Source: Escarpia spicata (Eukaryota > Annelida > Polychaeta > Sabellida > Siboglinidae). From it: 64,000 nucleotides of DNA. Of the stretch, positions 57,189 through 64,000 are shown piece after piece. Each line of letters opens with the position of its first letter. The first letter of the stretch is position 1. A model generated the notes under the pieces. It searched no databases and was not told the origin of the DNA. It saw only the letters and a program-made list of their open reading frames with translations. Made by a program: the position numbers and the translations under genes. The stretch lies in the NCBI GenBank assembly GCA_963995525.1, contig OZ023210.1:27069116-27133115 (forward strand). Reading direction: 5' to 3'.

Positions 57189-58019
57189 CTGTTATCATTC
57201 TGTTATGAACAGACACTAACATATTTGCTGCATATTTAACATGATTTAACTTTTTCATTTATTAATTAATACAGTGTTCGTAAGGCTACAAAGACTAGGT
57301 TGAAGGTATACTGCCGCCAAGTTGTGCTTTGTAAGGCCGTAACAACGCTTACAATATTGCCGAAGCGGCCTGAGTTAACCGCAATACTCTTTGATGTTCA
57401 TCGATTTCCCATCTGCCCACGTTCAACACAGGTGACTTCCTATTACAAATTACTAAGCTCGCTAATTCTGGACAGAGAAACAGACTGCCTCCCTTTAACA
57501 AGATTGCCACCACCCAGAGCAAATACCTCAACTCTCGGCAAGTGGACAAGGAAACCTTTCAATTACTTATTCCGGCTGCTAGCTTCTTCCAACTATACAG
57601 TCAAGCCAGCATGTATGCGTGCGTGCGTAAGAGTATATGTTACCGTTTTTGTCCTAAACTTGTATATCTGGCGCCAAACGTTAATCAGGGGTTTATCTAC
57701 GACACCGCAGACGAAAAATAACGCCATTATTTGTTATGTCCCTTTGGTTAAGGGTCTTAGATTTCATACCAGATATTAGACGGACGTTAATCGATTGTTC
57801 ACAGCGTTGAACGTGGTTTCTGCGATTGTTCCGAGGTCCGCCGTTCTGCTACGAATGTCTTAATTATGTATCTTGCGTTACGCGAATAACTGCATGTTCA
57901 CGTCATTCCAAATCTCAGGTGCAAATACTAGAGCGGGAGCCCAGCACTTTTATTTATGTAGAAAGTGTTTGACCCTATGCGTTAGAGGAACCATGCATAC
58001 CCGACATCACAAAAATGAG
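57189..58019. other. Unassigned stretch
   Basis: Open frame 57300-57779 has no recognisable motif. AGATTGCCACC-CCCAGAG and GTGGACAAGGAAACCTTT near 57500-57560 resemble 16486-16535, suggesting a dispersed repeat. Confidence 0.4.
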
Positions 58020-58029
58020 TTGCTGCCGG

Positions 58030-58250
58030 GTCTTGGGTGGTGGAATGCCCCCTAAATCACCCCCTGAAGTGAGCAAAAAAGTACCTTTATTTATGTCAAC
58101 TGCGCAAAGGCTAAACACAGTTTCAAAAGTTTCCCTGGTGTTCCCCGAATACGGAATGACCAATGATAGCAACTTTAGGGGCTGGAACCCTCCCTGACAG
58201 CAGCCCCGCCGAAGTGTGCCAAAAGTACCTTTATGCGGGACAACATTACC
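58030..58250. repeat. Direct repeat of the DIRS-type element, left copy
   Basis: AAAAGTACCTTTAT, CAAAAGTTTCCCTGGTGTTC, ACGGAATGACCAATG, AGCAACTTTA, GGCTGGAACCCTCCCTGACA, GCAGCCCC-CCGAAGTGTGCC occur here and at 63505-63720, but in circularly permuted order, consistent with a tandem ~145-bp unit from which each copy retains about 1.5 repeats. Confidence 0.85.
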
Positions 58251-58587
58251 AAATAAAGTTGTGACTCCGTGACTCGGAAATGTGGCTTGTTTGCTGATAA
58301 CACAAGTCAGATGTATGTTTGTATAAGAGCTTAATAGTAAGCCAACTCTTTATGTATAACTAGATTACATAACTACAATAATATACAATGTCGATACCTA
58401 GTTATACATGTCATAACAAATACACAAAACTGACAGCAAAGGTGGGGGAACCAACCACACCAAGCCAATTCTGTAATAACTCATTTTCAGAATGGCTCCC
58501 CCCACCCCACAGGATTCCGTGTCACTAAACAAAATTACAGCAATTACACTCAGAATGTAACAACTATTCATCAAAACAGTACCTATC

Positions 58588-59393
58588 ATGCCCCACCTCA
58601 GTAGAAAGCATGGATGTTACCTACTAATACTATGAGCTTTTGTGTAAAAACATTGGTATCCAATGTAACAACACATTAGTCCACATGTGTTTCCAATGGC
58701 AATTAGCGCGAACTTAGATAACCTGTGTTACTGCGAACACTGTTACTGTCACTTAGAATGCCTCACCTAAGCAGAAAGCATTCATGCTATACATGAAAAC
58801 CACACGAAAGTATATACCAGCACCTTAAGTGCTAAACATTATTGCTATATAATATCCATCATGTGTGTAAACAAAAATGTTATGCTACATGGAATGCCCC
58901 ACCTCAACAGAAAGCACGCGCCACAACATATTAATCCTACAATCATTTTGTACCTGAAGCATTACACATTATGCGTATAATTAACATAGCCATCGATTTG
59001 GAAACAACAATTGTGAAGGCTAAATGTAATGCCTCGCCTAACACATTAGGAATCCACACATTTCGGTAACTGAAGTGCTACACAGTATTGGTCTATATTA
59101 ACCACCGAGAGTGTATATAAAACATCTCTATTTCACACGGAATGCCCCACCTGAGCAGAAAGCACCCGTGAAACATAGCCAAAACAAGGAGTATTTCTCT
59201 ACCAGGAGTGTAACACAACACTGATATTTACCGGTTTAAGTTGACATATTAACTGTGTAGCCGAAATGGTGCTTACATTACATGGAATGCCCCACCTCAG
59301 TAGAAAACATTCATGCAACATTTTTCCGTTTTTTGTCCGAAATGAATGAATGCAAGCATTGCTGCCTCATATGCCCCACCTAAGTAGAAAGCA
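58588..59393. repeat. Degenerate ~135-bp tandem repeat with conserved 23-bp box
   Basis: Box ATGCCCCACCT(C/A)AG(T/C)AGAAAGCA at 58588, 58758, 58894, 59029 (poor), 59142, 59287 and 59371. Spacings are 170, 136, 135, 113, 145 and 84 bp. A second box, about CTGAAGTGCTACACA-TATTG, lies 37-65 bp after four of them (58823, 58952, 59068, 59201). The spacer is otherwise diverged, so the boxes stand out as conserved islands. Lies between the element's direct repeat and the 59.5-kb repeat. Confidence 0.85.
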
Positions 59394-59511
59394 TATGTTG
59401 TGCACCTGCCACCTTATGTGAGCATAAGCACAGACAGTCAATCAGCTGAAGTCCCGCCTCCAAAGAGACTGGAGAGACCATCCAGACCTCTACAACTACA
59501 ACTTCACATAC

Positions 59512-59744
59512 TAACACATACACACGCACGCATGCACGCACGCACACAATCGAGCCTAGAGACTAGGCAAACCGGAAAAGACAAGATAAAGAGAAAAAAT
59601 AGCAATAACGCCAACAGCAACAACAATAGCAGCAAAATCAATAGACAATGGAATACCACTACAGAAAACTAACCTTGAGACGGTCTCAGTGCTCAACTTG
59701 GGCAATTATTGACCGTTCTTAAGGTAAGAACTTAAGGTAAGAAT
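59512..59744. repeat. Dispersed repeat, near-identical to 117-353
   Basis: See 117-353. Ends 23 bp before the recombinase frame on the element's 3' side. Internal palindrome AAGAACTTAAGG-type near its end could form a hairpin. Confidence 0.85.
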
Positions 59745-59767
59745 AACCACTGCAAAACAAAAAGAGG

Positions 59768-60178
59768 TCACTGCAACTGCAACATTGGAATTCGAATATA
59801 TTTTTTAAAAGCTTGGGATTTCCACCGTCCCATGCGCTGGATTTCGTCGTCCGAGACCCCCTGCATTGCAGCTGCTGTTGCAGCGCCTATCCGAAAACTA
59901 TGACCTTTATAGCATAAAGTCGAGAGACCTGCCCATGTAAGAGACCTTTTCAGCTGAGTAGCAAAGAACGATTTTGTAACTGGAGCTCCTCCTGGAAAAA
60001 TAAAGAGCGGACCTGGCGAATTGCCTCGTAATGCCAAATATGATCGCATAGCTTTAACTGGACAACATGGTGACTCGATATGTGCTGGAATAGCTAAAGT
60101 CACAGGCGGGCCTTGATAATGCTTGTATGCATAAAACACCACTGTACAGCCATTAGTCGCCACTGCCAGCTGGCTCAC
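59768..60178 (-). pseudogene. Tyrosine recombinase, catalytic C-terminal part
   Basis: Begins SQLAVATNGCTVVFYAYKHY, continues SPCCPVKAMRSYLALRGNSP, PLFIFPGGAPVTKSFFATQL, then CYKGHSFRIGAATAAAMQGV (HxxR box) and RMGRWKSQAFKKYIR with the nucleophilic tyrosine. These are the last two catalytic boxes of tyrosine recombinases, which in DIRS-type elements join the circular DNA into the genome. The N-terminal part is in another frame at 60591-61046 because of the intervening minisatellite. Confidence 0.88.
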
Positions 60179-60630
60179 CTGCCATTAGTCGTCACTGCCA
60201 GTTGGCTCACCTGCCATTAGTCGTCACTGCCAGCTGGCTCACCTGCCATTAGTCGTCACTGCCAGTTGGCTCACCTGCCATTAGTCGTCACTGCCAGTTG
60301 GCTCACCTGCCATTAGTCGTCACTGCCAGTTGGCTCACCTGCCATTAGTCGTCACTGCCAGTTGGCTCACCTGCCATTAGTCGTCACTGCCAGTTGGCTC
60401 ACCTGCCATTAGTCGTCACTGCCAGTTGGCTCACCTGCCATTAGTCGTCACTGCCAGCTGGCTCACCTGCCATTAGTCGTCACTGCCAGTTGGCTCACCT
60501 GCCATTAGTCGTCACTGCCAGCTGGCTCACCTGCCATTAGTCGTCACTGCCAGCTGGCTCACCTGCCATTAGTCGTCACTGCCAGTTGGCTCACCTGCCA
60601 TTAGTCGCCACTGCCAGTTGGCTCACCTGC
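60151..60630. repeat. 32-bp minisatellite inside the recombinase frame, exactly 15 units
   Basis: Units start CATTAGTCG every 32 bp from 60151 to 60599. The two outermost units have GTCGCCACT; the 13 inner ones have GTCGTCACT. A second variable site is CAG(C/T)TGG. On the coding strand a unit encodes QVSQLAVATNG. Fourteen surplus units add 448 bp, which is 1 modulo 3, and the two recombinase frames differ by one, as expected. Confidence 0.97.
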
Positions 60631-61046
60631 AAGACTTGACCGATTTTTGCAGTAGAAGTCACTGCAATTTCCCCTATTCGAAGGAAGGCATGGAAGGCTA
60701 GTAAATACATGGCCGAAGTTAAAATGTTGTTATAATAGCAACATGAGATGTGTGGTGTAGAACAAACCAACTTGTGCAAGACCGATTTTGTGACTGATGC
60801 CCGCTGATCACCTGATGACCTCAATTTTGCAGCCCCATGCAATAATTTTCGAACAACAAATGTAGCAGCTGGATCTGCAAAAGTGTGCATTTTATGCACG
60901 TATGAAATTGCTGAAATCACACTGGTAATGGATGATGGCGCATAACCTTTTTGAAAACAAAATGCTATAAAAGAAATTATTGCTGGTGTTTTTGCTGGAA
61001 ACCAGTGTGTGAGGTGAAGTTCAGATTGGCAGAACTGGTGACACAT
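60591..61046 (-). pseudogene. Tyrosine recombinase, N-terminal part
   Basis: MCHQFCQSELHLTHWFPAKT, IISFIAFCFQKGYAPSSITS, ISYVHKMHTFADP form the helical SAM-like DNA-binding domain; the catalytic half starts with LLAFHAFLRIGEIAVTS, whose AFLRIGE carries the first catalytic arginine. The frame then enters the 32-bp array (QVSQLAVATNG) and is lost. Overlaps the terminal unit of the array. Confidence 0.88.
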
Positions 61047-61116
61047 TGTAACAGTTTTTGATAAGCCTGTGTGGTGAGGTCAGACAAGGAAGCATCTAAC
61101 AAATGTTGAACGACAG

Positions 61117-61580
61117 TTACCAAGGCAGGAGATCCGACGGGATGACCGACGGCACTGGCTCGAGGCCATACTGTCTGCACAGTTCTGGCGTGTCCTGAAA
61201 CCGAGACAGCGCATCAGCGATTCTATTCTGTTTACCTGGGACATGTTTTGCTCTTAAAATCAAGTTGTTTTTCATGAGTGCTACAGTCAACTTACGGATA
61301 AGTGACATCAGTTGTTTGTCTTTACTCGTTTGGTTATTGATAACATGTACCACTGCTTCATTGTCACATAGCACAAGCAGTCTCCTATCTTTCAGAACAT
61401 GCGGCCACAAGTACAAGGCAAGTACGATAGGAAATAATTCCTTTACGGCAATATTGAAGTTCTGCCATGACAAAGGCCAATGACCTTGAAACCACTGGCT
61501 TTTCAATAGACCAGCAAAACCCAGACCTGAAGCGTCTGTGAATAATTCAAGCTTTTCTTAAGACAGCCACTGATCATTAA
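61117..61580 (-). pseudogene. RNase H domain of the DIRS-type element
   Basis: Upstream FTDASGLGFAGLL (first catalytic D, about 61550) runs into KSQWFQGHWPLSWQNFNIAV, KELFPIVLALYLWPHV (catalytic E), LLVLCDNEAVVHVINNQTSK (catalytic D) and HVPGKQNRIADALSRF (last D). All four acidic positions are present. A stop (TAA) lies just before the FTDAS segment at about 61560. Confidence 0.88.
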
Positions 61581-61779
61581 TGAGAAGTGATGACCCATTA
61601 AAGTTCTCCAGAAAAATAGACCACGCAGCTAAGTCTAGCCGTGCCTCCTTACCCAGGCGTATGTGAAAATGAGGCTTAACTTTGCCCTGGGTTAAGTCAT
61701 GCAACCTTCGGAGAAATGATCTGCCGGAAATTATTATTTTACAACAGAATTGTAAAGTTCCAAGGAGACTTTGTAGTTC

Positions 61780-62076
61780 TCACAAGGTAACCTTTTTACG
61801 GTGACTAAAGGACTTGACTAACTTACTCGCTGCTTCAAGTTTGTCCTGTGGGAGCCTAGCCTCAATTTTTACAGTTTCTACTTCTATACCATGAACAACC
61901 ACACAAGTAGATGGCAACACAGTTTTGTTATGCTTTATCGGAATTGACAACCAATTAGCCATAAAAAAAATTGTTGCAGATAGAAGTTGCAAATCGACTG
62001 ACATGGCGAGAGAAAAATGTAATCGTCCAGGATATGAGACATATGCATAACATGAAAATTTGTTTGTAGAATCCAC
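61780..62076 (-). pseudogene. RT-RNase H connection of the DIRS-type element
   Basis: FFMANWLSIPIKHNKTVLP, CVVVHGIEVETVKIEARLPQ and DKLEAASKLVKSF match the thumb/connection stretch that follows LDDY in DIRS-type RTs. It is in a different frame from the RT core; the shift falls at a run of eight A at about 61963-61971. Confidence 0.8.
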
Positions 62077-62867
62077 TGCAAGGCACAGCTAAATTGTTCA
62101 AAAATTTTGCACGAAATGGAGCAACCCATTGGAAGGCATTTATCATAATAATATTGACCTTCAAATGAAAAACCAAGCAGATGATAATCACTAGGTTGAA
62201 CCGGAATAATCCGAAATGCAGATTCAATATCAGCTTTGGCAATAAAACAACCACGACCCACTGATGTCAGCAATGAAACAAAGTAGTCATAATCCTCATA
62301 TGTTACAGAACAACACTCTTTTGGGATTCCAAAATTAACTGAATTTCCCTTTGGAAATGATAAGTCGTGAATTATCCGAAACTTGCCTTGCTCCGCCTTT
62401 GGAATAAGCCCTAATGGTAATATGACCAAGTAAAAAATTGGGATTAATTCGAAGGGGCCTGCAATACGACCTAAAGTACATTCTTTGATAATCATGTCCC
62501 TTGCCACTGAAAGGTTTGCTAGGAGACATGGGTGGTTGCATGGTACTGTCCTATGGCTTAGATCGCGTTGAAAAGAAAGTGGAAATCCATGGGTAAATCC
62601 TTGGCAAATTTCCTCCGTCAAGGCTGGTTCATACCTACTTTCCTGTAGGAGCTGCCATAGCCGGGCGGCGTGGATTGGTGTTGGGAGGTTGGATGCCGGT
62701 GAAAGCAGGCCGTTTGAAGGGGGTGGCAGGGCGAAGGAAAGGGGTGGCAGGGCGTTTGAATGGGGTGGCCGGACAACTACCATGGCACTGTGACACTGCA
62801 TGCTTTCCATTGCAAGATGGGCATCGGTGTGCGAAGGTACATTTCTGATTGGTGCAACGCCCATCAC
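61935..62867 (-). pseudogene. Reverse transcriptase of the DIRS-type element
   Basis: LLQESRYEPALTEEICQGFT, SVARDMIIKECTLGRIAGPF, PLGLIPKAEQGKFRIIHDLS, SFPKGNSVNFGIPKE, RGCFIAKADIESAFRIIPVQ, YYDKCLPMGCSISCKIFEQF and HMSHILDDYIFLSP. ADIESAFRIIPV and LDD are the catalytic blocks; LDDY replaces the YxDD of other retroelements as is normal in DIRS/Ngaro RT. The frame runs on past the shift into a short unrelated tail. Confidence 0.9.
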
Positions 62868-63027
62868 TGCGGTAGGCGAAGCAGTAGCCGGTGGGAAAGG
62901 GCTGTCGTCTGGCTATGGGCTGTCTCCACTGGGGAAAGGGACGACTCTGATTTCCTATGGTCTTGCTAGCCGAATGGAGGAGTTCCTGATGTAATGTACA
63001 CCACGGCATGGTGAAGTGTGCCCTCAA
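62635..63027 (-). pseudogene. Gag-like C-terminal region with cysteine fingers
   Basis: GYCFAYRSDGRCTNQKCTFA with HRCPSCNGKHAVSQCHG gives a C-x5-C-type finger followed by a CPSCNGKHAVSQC knuckle, typical of DIRS/Ngaro gag-like proteins. A tandem PATPF(K/L)RP motif (three times) follows. It overlaps the start of the RT frame. Confidence 0.75.
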
Positions 63028-63043
63028 CTTCCTAAAGTCCCTG

Positions 63044-63364
63044 TCATATGTAAGAAAAACCTTGGGGTGAATTGGAAGCCATGGTCCGGATGATCTGCAT
63101 GTATTTCATGATAGCCTGTGTCTGTAATGGGCAGTGTTGTGTATATATGGCCATGAAAATGAGGAAAGCATCTGACCACTGCTCGATGTTAGCAATTTTC
63201 TTTATGACCTGCGACTGAGGTTGATCAAAGGTGAGATTGGGAGACATATATGTTGTTTCATGCGCTGCTTCACTAATTAGTAAAGCCAAATCAATATATT
63301 GGTTGGACCAAATTCTGTCTTTAATCTTTTGGTCCACCAGGCTACCAAGCGGTACTGCTGCCAA
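63044..63364 (-). pseudogene. Gag-like central region
   Basis: MAAVPLGSLVDQKIKDRIWS, NQYIDLALLISEA, IANIEQWSDAFLIFMAIYTQ, HCPLQTQAIMKYMQIIRTMA. LGSLVDQKIKxRIW and EQWxDAFLIFxxIY are characteristic of the gag-like proteins that accompany DIRS/Ngaro RTs. Frame-separated from the parts on either side. Confidence 0.75.
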
Positions 63365-63758
63365 TGCCCTCAGCAGCTGCCACTGGGGTCGCCTTCTTCG
63401 CTACCTGAGAGGATGCAGCCATCCCCATGACCGCCTCCCGAATTGATTCCACCTGTTCTTGCATAGACCGCAACTGGTCACGTAGGATGCCAATCTCGCC
63501 AGGTGGAGATGATAGCAACTGTTTAGGAGCTGGAACCCTCCCTGACAGCAGCCCCACCGAAGTGTGCCAAAAGTACCTTTTTATATAAACGGCGCCAAGG
63601 CTAAAAGCAGTTGCAAAAGTTTCCCTGGTGTTCCCAGAGTACGGAATGACCAATGCCAGCAACTTTAAGTAGTGAAATCCCCCTGACAGCAACTCCCAAA
63701 GACTGACGAAACTATTAATTTTATTCTCGCAAACACCTAGCGGATTTCGTACTGGCAC
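63342..63758 (-). pseudogene. Gag-like N-terminal region overlapping the direct repeat
   Basis: The N-terminal half is read through the 145-bp repeat (LVIPYSGNTRETFATAFSLG, YFWHTSVGLLSGRVPAPKQL) and the second half is a coiled-coil-like stretch (EIGILRDQLRSMQEQVESIR) before TPVAAAEGIG. The true start is uncertain: the repeat-derived portion may be untranslated leader. Confidence 0.55.
63505..63720. repeat. Direct repeat of the DIRS-type element, right copy
   Basis: Contains GGAACCCTCCCTGACAGCAG, CGAAGTGTGCCAAAAGTACC, CAAAAGTTTCCCTGGTGTTC and ACGGAATGACCAATGCCAGC in the order opposite to a simple copy of 58030-58250 (permuted). Roughly 85-90% identical to the left copy by eye. Confidence 0.85.
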
Positions 63759-63760
63759 CG

Positions 63761-64000
63761 TTGTAGAACAGCTGTGTTAACAATACAATTGCGACATAAC
63801 AAAATATTAATTAACTTAGTGATGCACAGGACTAGGCGACAGCATCCTCGCAAGCCAAGGCTGTCTGCCGTGCAAAACTAGCCCTGGCTGATCCCCTACG
63901 CGAAGTGCGGAAGTTAGCTGAGACAAACTAGTAATTGACTTCGCCAGTCGCGACTGCATCATCCGTGAGAACAGCGCAGATACCCGCCCCAATTTGAAGA
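63761..64000. other. 5' flank of the DIRS-type element
   Basis: No coding signal. May contain the element's 5' end and promoter, but no repeat partner was found inside the window. Confidence 0.35.

Larger units (their letters stand above)
58030..63760 (-). mobile_element. Tyrosine-recombinase retrotransposon (DIRS/Ngaro type)
   Basis: Minus-strand order: gag-like with CCHC/CCCH-type finger (62635-63758), reverse transcriptase (61935-62867), RNase H (61200-61560), tyrosine recombinase (59768-61046). This gene order, with a recombinase instead of integrase or endonuclease, defines the DIRS order. A roughly 145-bp repeat near the 5' end (63505-63720) recurs in direct orientation at 58040-58250, beyond the recombinase, in keeping with the split direct repeats of Ngaro/PAT elements. 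No methyltransferase seen. Three frame breaks plus a 480-bp minisatellite show that it is inactive. Confidence 0.85.

Noticed and set aside
57300..57779. 159-codon frame as a gene
   Set aside because: No recognisable motif, no splice context, and part of it resembles a dispersed repeat near 16.5 kb.
58588..59393. Spaced 23-bp repeats as a CRISPR array
   Set aside because: Spacers are unequal (about 60-150 bp), partly related to one another, the repeat is degenerate, and the DNA is animal nuclear DNA.

Overview
The window is animal nuclear DNA, about 37-38% G+C by eye. It holds one recognisable host gene, on the + strand, inside a dense and nested landscape of transposable elements. There are no bacterial operons, no viral genome and no CRISPR. 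The host is an invertebrate metazoan: GT-AG introns of several kb, L2/CR1-type, RTE-type and other LINEs, a Ty3/gypsy fragment, a DIRS/Ngaro-type tyrosine-recombinase retrotransposon, tRNA-headed SINEs and pogo-like MITEs all occur together. I cannot name the species or phylum; a marine lophotrochozoan or a basal deuterostome would fit.

The host gene (29955-54121, 12 coding exons in my model, 644 codons from the first usable ATG) is a homologue of the vertebrate adaptor BCAP/PIK3AP1 (sister family BANK1). It has an N-terminal TIR-like domain, the DBB (Dof/BCAP/BANK) region, an ankyrin-type segment with a very conserved core, two YxxM motifs of the kind bound by PI3K p85 SH2 domains, a helical region and a proline-rich tail. 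All exon phases agree. One intron must use a GC donor, and the first visible exon probably has a coding exon upstream that I could not locate.

Layout. 1-4.7 kb: end of a dispersed repeat, then unrecognised AT-rich DNA. 4.7-6.2 kb: broken Ty3/gypsy gag-protease-RT on the minus strand. 6.3-12.1 kb: two minus-strand LINEs of L2/CR1 type; the second (9.7-11.9 kb) keeps a long RT ORF and sits inside a GC-rich CGAC-type repeat. 12.3-12.7 kb: a hairpin MITE and a truncated SINE. 16.6-21.7 kb: a LINE tail and then a 4.7-kb unit with long imperfect terminal inverted repeats, containing a foldback repeat that carries two tRNA-like segments and a LINE whose endonuclease is joined to its RT tail. 23.7-24.1 kb: a 33-bp minisatellite open on both strands. 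25-27.9 kb: a plus-strand LINE with a good AP-endonuclease domain. 28-29.4 kb: 165-bp tandem repeats and a pogo-like MITE. 29.9-54.1 kb: the BCAP-like gene; its introns carry LINEs, a local segmental duplication, a 23-bp minisatellite interrupted by a retroposed LINE tail, a hAT-like insertion inside a tandem duplication, MITEs, a SINE and a 3.2-kb DNA transposon with 21-bp perfect terminal repeats. 54.1-57.2 kb: 3' UTR candidates and a long-TIR MITE. 58.0-63.8 kb: a tyrosine-recombinase retrotransposon on the minus strand (gag-like, RT, RNase H, recombinase). Its recombinase frame is split by fifteen 32-bp repeats and its downstream flank carries a degenerate ~135-bp repeat.

The most unusual points are (i) 32-bp tandem arrays grown inside coding frames of two unrelated transposons, (ii) the tRNA-bearing foldback with a copy lacking the tRNA segment, (iii) the TIR transposon with an intron-containing transposase-like gene, and (iv) the repeat architecture downstream of the tyrosine recombinase. 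All assignments come from reading sequence and translations by eye; no database search was possible.
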